Origin: Adiantum capillus-veneris
Lineage: Eukaryota; Streptophyta; Polypodiopsida; Polypodiales; Pteridaceae
Length of the DNA: 64,000 nucleotides
Direction: 5' to 3'
Assembly (NCBI GenBank): GCA_014529385.2
Contig: CM043962.1
Coordinates: 149,414,647 to 149,478,646 of the forward strand
Below, one piece after another: positions 1 to 11,230 of the stretch; the stretch's first letter is position 1, and each line of letters starts with the position of its first letter. The translations under genes and the position numbers were made by a program. Under the pieces are notes generated by a model. The model saw nothing but the letters and a program-made list of their open reading frames with translations, was not told the DNA's origin and made no database searches.

Positions 1-1200
1 ACTTCCCACCTTCTCCTCTTCTTTTGAGCAAGTGCTTTGTATATGTGTCAACATTCCAAGTAAACTTCCTTATTTTTGCTTGCATCCAACCTTAGCAAGT
101 ATTTTAGGGCTTGACTACATTCCATGTCAAACCAATCCTTCTTGGTGCTACCCTTCTTAGACCTTTTGCAAGACATGTGTTTCACCGAAAAACATTCCTT
201 CGCACAAGAGCAAATTACTTCTTTGAAAACTTTCACTAGCATTCTAATGTCGGGGTCTCTTGATGCTCTATCATGCTTAATATTTGATCCACCATATAAG
301 CATATATAAGTACGAATGATTCACATCATGATTGGAGGCTGCATGCTCGGGCCTTTTACCACACTTGAGGTCAATACATAACATCCTATGATCCGATTCC
401 GGATTCCATTCACCAAGTGTAAATCTTTGTATGCATTCTAGAGTGGCTTCCGAAAACAACATATAGTCAATCACGCTATCACCATTGTGCTTTCTACATG
501 TAAAGTCATTGGTGCCTTGCCATAGAGATACACCATTTGCAAAGAGTATTTCGGTACTATTGCACATATGTAGAAGTGACTTTCCATAGTGATCCAATTA
601 TTTTGCATCATTAGAACTTCGATTATACATGTATAAGTCATCCATTCTTCTTGAGACATGCGGCATGTCAACTTGTTGTGTGTCGTGTTGTAACATATTT
701 GTGCAAACATTCATGTCTCCAAAGACAATAACTTCACCCTGGTCCTTGTAATGAGCAATGTCTTCCTCTAGTTCGACAAAGGGCTGATCTCTATCCATAT
801 CCAAGTGAGCATAAAAGTTGGAGTCATAGTGAGAAATGTAGCAACCAGCCACAAACATGACTTGACCATTTGGTTGGCTGATTTTCAGCCATAAGTAGCG
901 TTTATACTTATCTTCTTTGACAATGGAAACATCTTTCAAACCCTTTTTGGTGATACATGCTATGCCTCCTTGGCCTTTGCATTGCTTTGCATTTTTAACC
1001 CACATCAAAGAATGCACATCGTATTTGTCAATTCCAAGAATTCGTTGCGCATCATGCTCCCATGTTTAGACAAGAAGTATCACATCAGAGTCATTGGTAA
1101 GCTCATCAATGCCAATTCCTGCATTCCATGAATACTCGTTACAATTCCAAAAGCTTATTCTCAAGCGTGAGTTGGTCCATCCAAATTCCTTGAAGATTTT
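1..1200 (-). pseudogene. LINE-F: endonuclease (EEP/APE-type) relic of a non-LTR retrotransposon
   Basis: Read on the minus strand from about 1200 down, one frame gives a start-like segment (RISFWN), then VIVFGDMN, then GDSVIDYML and finally ESDHRML. These are the ordered motifs of the apurinic endonuclease domain that nicks target DNA for LINE integration. The frame is shared by 1200-1018, 1017-598 and 597-277 but is broken by stops at about 1066-1068 and at 598-600, and it ends at 277. The next coding scrap, 242-48, is in another frame. The reverse transcriptase would lie beyond the left edge of the window. Same general type as LINE-E, but no overlap allows a direct family match. Seen: motifs and stops. 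Inferred: LINE origin rather than a host endonuclease, because of the motif spacing and the context of dead elements. Confidence 0.75.
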
Positions 1201-1486
1201 GTATCATTCTCCATGGCGAGAGTGGATTTTCCGCCCTTGCGAGTTTTGTCCGACATTGCCTTCAAGTCAACAACAAAAACAAAAAGTTTTGACAGTTTTT
1301 TCAGTTCTAAGATGTTGTTACAGCAAAGCCTTCCATTGCTCAAAAAATTCTATCTTTACATCAATGTGTAGAGGGCTTCGTGCTCTTCGATTGAGGCTAT
1401 AGATCACCTAAATCGGAGTTCAAACGAGTGAGTTATAGTCAAAAGAGTGAACTGTTGTCTACTAGTTCAAAAAACGGCTTTGTGTG

Positions 1487-1490
<4 letters not shown>
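1201..1490. other. Unassigned spacer
   Basis: No coding frame, RNA gene or repeat that I can recognise. It runs from the 5' side of LINE-F to the TG microsatellite. Confidence 0.4.

Positions 1491-1583
<93 letters not shown>
1491..1583. repeat. Compound (TG)n(AG)n microsatellite
   Basis: (TG) runs from 1491 to 1538 and changes without a break to (AG) from 1539 to 1583. The AG part directly abuts the outer end of the LARD-1 3' LTR. The matching AG tract on the far side of that element starts at about 7027. Confidence 0.97.
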
Positions 1584-1584
<1 letters not shown>

Positions 1585-1741
1585 CCTTGGAGACTGTGAT
1601 ACCGGATCCACCACCATACCACCCTATATATAGACCGGCTCCTAGCCCTAGCCATACTATGGATCCCCAGTCTATAGTGATCCAGTTCGAGCCCCTGGAT
1701 CAGGTCCTTGACCCCCTAGGCTTAGGATCCTTGTCCTGACA
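1580..1741 (-). mobile_element. LARD-1 3' LTR
   Basis: Direct repeat of 6865-7028. It starts (minus strand) with TGTCAGGAC at 1741 and carries a TATATATAG box (plus-strand 1624-1634 region) in the same place as the other copy. Its outer end lacks the expected TTTCA and merges into (AG)n. Confidence 0.75.
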
Positions 1742-1757
1742 TTACTCCCCCCTTGGA
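1742..1757 (-). promoter_or_regulatory. Polypurine tract of LARD-1
   Basis: The minus-strand sequence CCAAGGGGGGAGTAA directly precedes the TGTCAGGAC start of the 3' LTR. This is where plus-strand DNA synthesis is primed in LTR retroelements. Confidence 0.7.
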
Positions 1758-4414
1758 GAAAGTGGTAGTATCTTCGTAAGAACACTGATGTATTCCGTCT
1801 TGGCATCCCATACGCGAGCCAACTAATACTTTGATGCAGTGAGGAGGTTCAATGAAACCAAGAGCAACATCTTGATTTTCAACGTTGTTGTCCTTTTACA
1901 AGCACTTGGGTCTAAATGGTATCTCTATTTATAACCACTTGAGTACTGTAAAGGAGTAACCACAATGAAGAGTTGTCCAAAGGCATAACCAGTTTTCAGA
2001 TCTTTTGAAGGTACGAAAATAATGCAAGAAAATCTTGGCGCAACTTTCCATGAAGTTGTGAGCTAGATTTTCGACTCGCGTGAGTATCTTAAAAAGCTCA
2101 TAGCTAGAATAGGGTGTGTCCTTATGTCAGACTTTTGAACATTTTGGAACTCACATAACTATATGTTCACCCCTAATGAAGGTTATCTGCCAACATACTT
2201 TGTCAGCACACCTATTAAGTCCTTGACTTATGAAACTATGAAAACGATATCCAACCCCACCACAATAGGTGTTCAAAGTTCAAAACCTTACGTAAGCAAA
2301 TTCTAGAATAGGGAGAGAATCGTCCATTCAAAATGCGTTGTCCTATCGTATGCTCTTAGCAGATCCTTTAGCAAAAAATAGCAGCAGTAAGAGTGAGGTT
2401 CTTTTTCCCAACCACTTACAGACAGTCTTCTACGACTGATGATAAACTAGGACTCAACCATTGAGTATCCAGTCATATATTTGATATGGAGTGGAGACAA
2501 CCAACTAGGTTAAAAGCGGGTGGGAGTGGAGTAAACTCTTAGAGTTTAGACCAAACAACCACAGATACCCATACTGAGCCATTACCTTGTATGGAAGAGT
2601 GGAAACTCATAATAAATCTGCAGTAGAGATTGCACTTGTAGTGCAAAAAGGTGCAGAAAGAATAAAGTCCATGAATTTGCATGCCACTCCAAATAAATCA
2701 GTGTTAAACACTAGGACCCATAACACCTATTGTGCATGCATTTAACACAAACTTATCCAAACTGCAATTCCATGACGAGACTTTCCACGGTACATACGGG
2801 AAAACCTGGCAACAAAAGTTGGACCATAATAGAATGTGACAACCCAGTCACACCTAGGTACCAACCATGAAACATTCTCATGAACGTAGCATATTTGGCT
2901 ATATGTAGAAACAAACCTCCGTTAAGGTGGTTTCACAGTACTTGTAATTGGAACAAGTCTATACTTAGTACCCGACAATTCTGGCCACTGAAATTGTTCC
3001 TGATACGGTGTGCTCCAAATGGTTGAATAAACGAATGCGACTAGCACGTAGGGACTTCGTCGCGACACATCATTAGGAATTAGGCGCCATTGTCAGTCCC
3101 AGAGACTCATATTCACCACATGTGGAATATGTCTCAAAAAGGAAGGCAGAGAAAGTGACATCCATCAAGCACAAATTGTACTTGTCTGTAGTGGGAACTA
3201 TGAACACTCCGTGACACGAGTGAGAGGGACCCTCATTATCATTGCTCCACACTGGCTAAACCAAACTCCTTGAGTTCCTAGACCACATTGTGTCCCATGT
3301 GACAACATGTGCCAAACAAAACCGTAGCATGTAGGTCTGTAATTGTTGCAACAAGATTCAAATCCATGAATGTATCTTGATGAACAGGGAAGGGAGAAAA
3401 TAATAATATTTTCTCAAAATGCTATACTCGTCCATGACCTTGTCACTTGGCTAAAGAGCAAGCTGGATGAAAGCCTTTTAGCGCAAACATCCCGGTTACA
3501 TAACTCAAACAAGCTTAATTGGAAAGAAAAATAAATCCAAAAAACATTTACTTACGAGGAGGTGGAAAGTACCTTGAAGCGTACTATATCAAAATGTCTT
3601 CAACCTGCTAATCACTAACATTAGAGATTAGTAAAGAGAAAGAAATCGGACTTGTGACCTTGGGTGTTGCCTTGGCAATCCAAACCCCCGGGTATATCTT
3701 ACCAAACCAACCCCCTCGGTGAAAGGGTGAAAAGAACCTTTGGACTATCCCTTGACAGATAATTGTTCTTAAAAGACAAAGTGTGAAGGTGTCTAAAAAT
3801 GACCATCAACACGTAGCGTGTGATTTAGTAATCACATATGTGGTCATACCACAAAACTGTGCACCTATATGCACGCCTAGTGCTATAGAGAAAAGAGGAG
3901 ATCCATGCCGATCGGGACTCCGAGGTCTTATGGATAGCCAAGCTGTTTGAAATGCTTGCTGCATCTATACGTTGTGTTATAGATCATCCTATGTGAGTGT
4001 AAGTTCATAAAAAACTCAACTCAATGCTCGCACCAAAACATTAGTGCTTACAAAATACCCAAACATATGTAATGGCAAGCTCTTGTTGGGCCATTATTAG
4101 TGATGGGAAGTCCACTAGGTAGATTTTGTTCAATCTGGAGCACAATCACCCACGGAATGCTAGCAGTTGGGTCTTACCCTAGATCTGACAATAGCTCTTA
4201 CCTAGCCTGTGTGGCTCCTAGCCCTTATGTTAATTAGTGTTTCAAATGACGAACCGAAGAAGACTAATTTGAATGGCGTCTTGTCCAAGTTCTAGCTGAG
4301 AGTGAGAGCACCTTGGCTCAGGTTGTTGACTCACAAGCAAAACATATTTCATAATCTTATTCAAAAGGTTGGAATTATTTCCTTTTAAAAATCTAGGAAA
4401 GATAGAGAAAGAGA

Positions 4415-4447
<33 letters not shown>

Positions 4448-5300
4448 CATGCTAGGGCGAGGAACATTCTGTAAGTTACTACCTTGTATATGATGTGCCC
4501 ATGCTCATGTGCATCTTATGCCTAGCGTATAGCTCATCCTATAAGCATGCAACACTATTGTGATGACGCTCACATCGAGAGAGGTAACCGAAATCATATC
4601 GGGACCATCCTACTGTGTAGGGGACAAGGAGAACTTAAATATGGCACTTTGCCTATAAAGTAAGGCCTAAATATAGGTTCCTTTTAGTGGTGGTTTGAGA
4701 TGACAACAACAAAAAGAAAATTATGGAAAACAATTCATAACTAATATTGTCCTTGATAGAGTGACTATGTGAGGACGTACTTTATACCACCTGGGTAGCG
4801 TGCCTTGCATACAAACGCAAGCGGAAGCCCGTGGCTACTGGGACAACCGTAAACGTAAAATTCAATACCATAAGTGCCATGCACCAGCTAGACTAGTAGG
4901 AATTCGATGAGATGATATCCCTGAGTAATGTAGGTGCCCCAAACTTGGTTGCCACTGATCTTGACACTGAGTCAATCGTAGCACGAATTAGAAGCCTTGC
5001 TTCATGTGAAATGGGTCAAGCATTTGGCTTTACACAACAACAATACCGTCCAAGGGAAATGTGAAATGTAAAATTGTGGAACACGTGTACCATATACAAC
5101 TTAATTCAGTGATCTTGTATGCATCTCATAATGGTGTCGGCTGATCGTATAAGCCAAGATTATGAAACTGGTCGTACCAAAAATGATTATATCAGAAAAG
5201 AAATTGGGGCATAACACTACCCAATTCAAAAAATGGACAATACTCTGAAACTCCACATGCACTTATGAAGACATATAATTATTGTGCCCTACACCAAAAC
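1758..5300. other. Non-coding body of LARD-1
   Basis: About 3.5 kb in which I find no reading frame of 60 codons or more on either strand and no resemblance to gag or pol. The only repeat is an interrupted (GA)n at 4411-4447. Base composition is mixed and not simple sequence. Confidence 0.6.
4411..4447. repeat. (GA)n microsatellite, interrupted once
   Basis: GA dinucleotides with a single TA interruption at about 4429-4430, inside the LARD-1 body. Confidence 0.95.
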
Positions 5301-5306
5301 TGGAGT

Positions 5307-6068
5307 TTATGTTGAATCACGAACTAATGCATCATGCTTACGTTGTCGGACATGTGGACACTGCTTTTTTTGATACGTTCCTAAGCAAATACAGCATAAT
5401 TTTTGCCTTTTTGCACGTCGAAAGTCGGATTGTGATAGTCGCTTCCTAACCACGTTGGTCATGACCAGATGTGTTCCTACAACCAAATTATCTTGTGCAT
5501 GTTGGACCTCTTTGGTCATAACTGGTGGGTAGACAACCTCTTGGGTTGCCGGCAAGTGAGAAGTTGATTCAAGTGGCATATTGTAAATTAATCGAGTGAG
5601 ATTTTCCACTTGTGTAGCCAATATTTGGACCCGTACATCTAGCTTGCGAAATCGGGCCTCAAAGGTTTGTCAGCCCTGTCGAGTGACAAACTCCCTGGCA
5701 TCCGGCAAGTTACTATCATCCTCCAGAATATCGAACACGCTCTGAGGAGGAGGTGTAGATACTCACGGAGAGAAAGATAGACTGCCTGGGTATGCATCAT
5801 CCGTCCCTGTTGCCACGCGGGTACCCTCCGTGAGAGTATCCGGCCACGCGGCATCCACAGGTGGAGTAGACTCCAAGTATTCGAAGTCAAACATGTGTTG
5901 ATCATCAATGTCCGCAGTCATGGCGAAAACATGGTGTGCGAACAAAAGAGAAAACAATGCCTTGGAGTACAGAAATGCGCGTAGCCGTACCAAACGCAGA
6001 AACTCGTAGCAGAGCCGGTGATTACTCGTGCTAAGTCCGCCTGCGGTCGTAAAGAAGGTGAATTTCAA
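5307..6068 (-). pseudogene. Unidentified coding relic inside LARD-1
   Basis: A single minus-strand frame stays meaningful from 6068 to 5307 with only two stops, at about 5763-5765 and in the segment near 5670. I cannot name the product. What can be seen: an acidic, Ser/Thr/Pro-rich stretch (residues from MTADIDDQHMFDFEY onward), then a short helical segment (KLDVRVQILATQVENLTRL) that could form a coiled coil, then a basic C-terminus with a CCICLGTYQKKQC cluster that could bind zinc. A coiled-coil segment followed by a cysteine cluster would suit a diverged Gag, but I see no canonical CCHC knuckle and no Gag core. A captured host fragment is the alternative. It lies ~0.8 kb downstream of the PBS, where Gag would be expected. 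Confidence 0.5.
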
Positions 6069-6850
6069 GCCACGGTAGAATTCGTGAAGAGTTGAAATCG
6101 CCGAGAAACTTCAAATCGCCAATGACATTGAAGGTGTCGAGAAAGTCAAGCTTCCCAATGAACTTGCTGGCATCGGATGCAGTCCCGCAAGTTGCAAGTC
6201 ACCGTATGTATACTTGATGAAGGATCGTGAAAACATTGGTCGGCAAATTTTGATCCACACATTCTGGTCTTCAGAACCTACGGTGCGTCGGAAAATAGCA
6301 CAAGAACAAGCGTCCAAATGCACCGCAGATGACTATAATTTTTGCAATTTCAGAAACTCTACCAAAAATCGAGGGCTTGCTGACGAAATTTTCGGACCCT
6401 TGTAAGTCGAGGTTGGATACTGTTTGTTCACCTTCAAGGAGAACGGAGGGTTATCGCGGGTGAGCACTAGCCCTAAGGAGAGGGGACCCTTCTTGTTTCT
6501 TAATTGCTACCCTAAGGCCAAGGGCATTTGGGCGCCTTGGTTTGAAATCCCCTCCTCAACGCAGGCAGCGATGGCACTGCAGGCAGCTGAGCAAGCAAGT
6601 AACACACAGCGTGCTCAGCATGTTGCTCCCCGACGTGAGCGCATGTGATGACTTTTGCTGCTCACTGCCTCGTGCATCCATCAAGCTTGCCCCCGCGGCA
6701 TTCCACGTTGGTTGGAAACTCGGCTTTCCTCGTCTCAAGAGGCTTTGCACACAGAGTGGGTCTTCGTCCCCTCCTTGCAAGAGAGAAGCTCCACGGCCTT
6801 GCATGCACATGCAACATGCAAAAAAAAGACCACGTCCTTTGTCTAAACTT
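6069..6850. other. Leader region of LARD-1
   Basis: Lies between the PBS and the coding relic on the minus strand. Short open frames in several phases overlap each other without recognisable motifs; I regard them as chance. Confidence 0.45.
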
Positions 6851-6851
6851 A

Positions 6852-6863
6852 GCTCTGATACCA
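6852..6863 (-). promoter_or_regulatory. Primer-binding site (initiator tRNA-Met type) of LARD-1
   Basis: The minus strand reads TGGTATCAGAGC, the usual plant retroelement PBS, one base after the LTR end TTTCA at 6865. Confidence 0.9.
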
Positions 6864-6864
6864 A

Positions 6865-7134
<270 letters not shown>

Positions 7135-7274
7135 CAAGTTCCTCTGACGACGCCCGCATGTCACACAATACAAGAGAGAGATAGTTGCAACTTGCACCCT
7201 TGACAACACCCACATTTATTTCAAGCACTACAGCCCCTCTCTGTCTCACACACACGCGCACGCAGGCAAAAACA

Positions 7275-7742
<468 letters not shown>

Positions 7743-8642
7743 CTACAATTTGAGTCTGTTAAGTAGGCTCTCGAGATGAATTGCTTCATTATTTCTAGAC
7801 ATAATGGTCTCTATGTGAGGGGAGTTGGTGAACAGCTTCCTAGCCCCCTCTATCCTAGTAGCAACTGCGACGAACTCCTCCAGAGTGGCGTCAGGTCGGA
7901 GACTCTCTCGGATCTTTTGCTGACAAGTTTTGGAAAGAACCTGCTCCACCCACTTCTTAACCATAAATTCACCGGGTTGCTGGGGAAGCATGGCAACCAA
8001 AGACTTGGTTTTAGTCATAAGTTTTGCAAAAGTCTCCTCTGGCTGGAGCACCATGTTGGCCAACTCATTCAAAAACTTTTCCTGGTAGTCACTTGGCCTG
8101 AATGCTGCACAGAATTGTTGTCTTAAAGCTGCCCAAGTTGCAAAATGGTTCTTTGCAAACTGACTATACCATTTGTCTGCTAAGCCATCCAAGGTAGATG
8201 GAAAGAGTACCAAATAAACATCTTCTCTATTAATACCACGACCCCTACAAAGAGATACAAACCTTCTTGCATGATTGTCTGCATCTTCTGAAGACAGTCC
8301 CTTGAAGGTAGGAAACTTGATGTTTACCTTGGCCAAAACACTGGACAATGCCTCCATGGCCTCTTTCTCAAGAGCCCGGTGCCCAATAGCCTGCTGTAAC
8401 AAAATAGGAGAGAGCTTTACTCGGGAAGGTGACCTGGAAGATGTGGAACCGGATGAAGGAATGGGTGATGTCGTATGTGGAGGTGTGGGTGATGAGGTTG
8501 ACAGACTTCTACTAGGTACCAAGGGTCGTCTTCTGTTGTAGTACTTCAGAGGACTCAGTAGTGCACTTTGACGCTCTAATGACCGCCTTGTATGTTTCAT
8601 GCAGTGACCAAAAATCCAACCAAGCTTTGGGCAAAAAGACAT
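7743..8642 (-). CDS. Gypsy-5 Gag-like protein (retrotransposon gag domain)
   Basis: A 299-residue open frame. Residues ~1-100 are low-complexity and basic/Ser-Pro rich. Residues ~115-270 match the retrotransposon Gag core: ARRFVSLCRGRG, LDGLADKWYSQF, FATWAALRQQFCAAFRP and ATRIEGARKL in that order. Gag packages element RNA into cytoplasmic particles. The start shown is the longest one; translation may begin later, for example near residue 95. There is no CCHC knuckle and no protease or RT after the stop at 7743, so the element is cut off there or is a gag-only derivative. Upstream on the same strand are a PBS-like site (8972-8990) and a probable LTR. The frame is intact, unlike most coding relics here. 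Confidence 0.8.
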   Translation of the reverse strand: MSFCPKLGWIFGHCMKHTRRSLERQSALLSPLKYYNRRRPLVPSRSLSTSSPTPPHTTSPIPSSGSTSSRSPSRVKLSPILLQQAIGHRALEKEAMEALSSVLAKVNIKFPTFKGLSSEDADNHARRFVSLCRGRGINREDVYLVLFPSTLDGLADKWYSQFAKNHFATWAALRQQFCAAFRPSDYQEKFLNELANMVLQPEETFAKLMTKTKSLVAMLPQQPGEFMVKKWVEQVLSKTCQQKIRESLRPDATLEEFVAVATRIEGARKLFTNSPHIETIMSRNNEAIHLESLLNRLKL

Positions 8643-8971
8643 TTAACTGCTTTAACTGGCTGAAGACAGGTCTAGACTCTACTGGACTAGGTAAGTGACT
8701 AGACCCCAGGCTGGACCAGGGACGAGGAGGGATGGACCACGGACAAGAAGGGACTAGACCAAGGACGAGGAAGGACTAGACCAAGGACGAGGAAGCCTAG
8801 ACCAGGGTGAGAGCTGGTTGGACCAGGGCGAGAGAGGACCATAACAGTTGGACCAGGGCAAGAGAGGACCAGACCAACAGGCTACACAGTGCAAGGCAAA
8901 GTAGGCAAAGCTAGGTAAAAACCAACTAGCTTCACGATTTGTACCTCAACAGAGAGTGAGACTTAAGTTTA
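8643..8971 (-). other. Gypsy-5 leader with short GGACCAGG-type repeats
   Basis: Between PBS and gag. Plus-strand 8690-8880 carries repeated blocks of the type GGACCAGGG..GAGAGAGG and GGACGAGGA, a degenerate minisatellite. No coding content seen. Confidence 0.5.
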
Positions 8972-8990
8972 GTTCCCACCGTGATCGCCA
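8972..8990 (-). promoter_or_regulatory. Candidate primer-binding site of Gypsy-5
   Basis: Minus strand reads TGGCGATCACGGTGGGAAC three bases after an LTR-like end (CTCTCA). It begins with TGG like a tRNA-CCA complement and is not the iMet type. I cannot name the tRNA with confidence. Confidence 0.55.
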
Positions 8991-8993
8991 AAA

Positions 8994-9550
8994 TGAGAGC
9001 ACCTGTAGCGCGGATAGTGTGTCGTGCTCTCTACAGTGGTGGGTGCTCCTCAGTTCAATGTGTGTGACAATATCACTCAAAACAGACTGAAAACAAAGGA
9101 ACAATCGATAACAAGTGATCACATAGAGACACAATAGCAGACCAGAACATAGGACTCAACTATCTCAAAGAACCGACACAGACTCTGGTGTGGCAGCACA
9201 CTCAGCTCCAACCCAAAACTCACGGGTACAATGGGGGTGTCGAGGCTCAGATGTGCAGGTATGGTGTGGACGTGCTGTGTGTATAGACTTGCTACTATAG
9301 ACGACGACCCTCGACCATATATGAAGAAGATGATTCACCAACGGCTCATAAATGTCAACCACCTAAGCCAATCTCCAAATTGAGTGGTGGTGGTGACCTG
9401 GCCACGATGTCCACTAAACCACCGTCTGTATCCTGCCATGTGTCACTGCCCAACTCAGAGAGTCCGTCAAGTGTGGACCAGACCAGACGAACTATACAAA
9501 CTGTGTGTCCTATGAAAGTGACACTGTAGCCTGCTACAACGCCGTGTCAA
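8994..9550 (-). mobile_element. Probable Gypsy-5 5' LTR
   Basis: Placed upstream of the PBS and gag on the minus strand. The inner end is ...TCTCA at 8994. The outer end is not fixed because no second copy exists in the window; a TGACACGG start near 9547 is a guess. A TATA-like CATATATGG lies near 9316-9324. Confidence 0.45.
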
Positions 9551-9559
9551 ATCAATTGT

Positions 9560-9636
9560 AAATTGTGAATTGTTTTGAAGTGAATCTCTGCTGTGTCGCG
9601 GTAGAATATTGACTTGGAGTGTCCAAGTTTGTTACA
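9560..9636 (-). repeat. LTR-end fragment of the short-LTR family
   Basis: Ends (plus strand) CTTGGAGTGTCCAAGTTTGTTACA. The CTTGGAGTGTCCAAG palindrome and the TAACA/TTACA border also occur at 16333-16485 and 33436-33492. It directly abuts the Gypsy-6 gag relic. Confidence 0.5.
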
Positions 9637-9654
9637 TTGCAAACTCTATTGCAG

Positions 9655-9975
9655 ACAATACAATGGAATCTCTTTTGGCAAACCAAGCTCAATCTGATCC
9701 TTCGAACTGACCCTTCGAAACGATGACACTGGAAAATAGGTATCCCAAAACCTCTGGCCGTATTCATCCAAAGTATCTTTCTTAGTCATTCTTAGATGAT
9801 CCAAGCCGTGATGACATCTTCATAGTAGTCTCCTGTTAATCAAGCAAAGGTGAAAATTCTCTGAAATTTTACCCACTTCTTAGGTGCTTCTCTACATAAC
9901 AACAGAGTAGACCACCATGTCTGTGCATTTCCATTCAAGTAAGGTGCCACCCTTGGCACGTTGAAAAGCCTCAAG
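9655..9975 (-). pseudogene. Gypsy-6: gag relic of a Ty3/gypsy element
   Basis: Minus-strand translation gives APYLNGNAQTWWSTLL, then TGDYYEDVITAW, then QRFWDTYFPVSSFRR and IELGLPKEIPLY, in the order of a chromovirus Gag core and similar to the Gag core of Gypsy-2 (GNAGQWWTTLL, KFWKALLPV, CCGLPKGLRKYC). Frameshifts and a stop separate the pieces. No pol follows. Confidence 0.75.
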
Positions 9976-9984
9976 ACGTGCTCG

Positions 9985-10835
9985 TGCAAAGGACCGGTGT
10001 TTTAAAACGCTAGATGAATTTGGGCACCGACAGCCGTGCGCAACAGTGATGTAGAGGAGCAGCAACATTCGCGTTTTAAAACGCTAGGAGACAAGGGTAC
10101 TGTTGATAGTAGCTCCGGTAACGTTTTGAGAAGCTGTTCACAAGGCATGTTACCTCTACGTTTCTACTAGCCTCAAGCTCATGCACTTTGAGACGCCCAA
10201 GCAACGGCAGGCATTGACACCCTATCCGATAGCGATCTCCTCCATTGCGCGATTGCGTTTTAAAACGTTCCCCTACGACTTGTCAACGACTACTTCGCCC
10301 CTCACTCTCCCCCCTTGACGGCAACACCCCCCACCACTTGTCGGTGGCTTAATTTCCCCTCCTTGCCACAGCGTTTTAAAATGCTATGGGTAATTTGCCT
10401 TGGTGATTTGGAGGCCAAGAGAGGAGTATCAATAGTGGGTTGCTTTGATTGGCTTGGGGAAGTTAGAAGGCCACTTGCAAGAGCCCTCAAAAGATTTTTT
10501 GGTGTGACTTGGTGCAGTTTTGTGCAGCCATCTTTTGGAATACAAGAAAGAAGCAACAACAGTTTCAGATGTTTAACATATAACATGAACCCAGTTTGCT
10601 CGTGCGCCAGTAACATCAACGAAAAAATCCACAAAAGGTTATGGATAGCAGATCAACCAACTCCCCGTTATCAGCCTACGCACAGGTGAAGTTCTCAAGG
10701 AAATGGATAAATTGTTTGGCTCGGTATTGTGAAGCCAGAAGCAAATGCACGAGTTTGCTAGAGGATAAAGGCAAAGGCAAGCTTGACAAGGATAGCAGTA
10801 CCAAGAAGAATACATAAGTGATGGAAAAATAACAT
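9985..10835. repeat. Unassigned spacer with four palindromic 14-mers
   Basis: The words GTGTTTTAAAACGC (9997-10010), GCGTTTTAAAACGC (10071-10084), GCGTTTTAAAACGT (10255-10268) and GCGTTTTAAAATGC (10371-10384) are spaced 74, 184 and 116 bp apart. The second is a perfect palindrome. No retroelement or gene motif is recognised around them; an open frame at 10315-10689 shows no familiar domain. Confidence 0.6.
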
Positions 10836-10884
10836 CAACCTTCGCTCGCTATTGTTGCCTGCACCCCCCTCGCCATTGCTGCCT

Positions 10885-11115
10885 CCCCCCCCCCCCCCCC
10901 CCCCCCCCTCGAGCTCTCACATAGCCCCATTGCCCTCACCCCCTGCGCGCAGCCCCTTAGCCACCATTGTGTGCTCTTCCTTACGCGCAGCCCCCGCCTG
11001 TTTCTCAACATGCTGCCCCTCATCCTCCCGTGCAGCATCCCGCCAACCTTCCCCGCTCTCCTCGGGCTGCCTGCAGCAACCCGCCAGCCCCCCCCCCCCC
11101 CCCCCCCCCCCCCCC
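10885..11115 (+). repeat. C-rich 5' region of LINE-A with two long poly-C runs
   Basis: Uninterrupted C runs at 10885-10908 (24 C) and 11088-11115 (28 C) within a CT-rich leader. The equivalent leader of LINE-B has shorter C runs. The complementary strand could form G-quadruplexes. Confidence 0.9.
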
Positions 11116-11230
11116 TCGCGCTTCTCTCACTTTTCTCACCTGTCCCCTTCTCCCTCTTTGCGTCATCAACCGCCCTGCTCATTCGCTTCACCTCGCATTC
11201 AGTGACGCCCATGACCACTTTCTCAGCAGC

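Noticed and set aside
10315-10689. 124-codon open frame with a possible WCSFVQPSFG motif
   Set aside because: No recognisable domain, a competing frame of similar length on the other strand, and no conservation evidence in the window.
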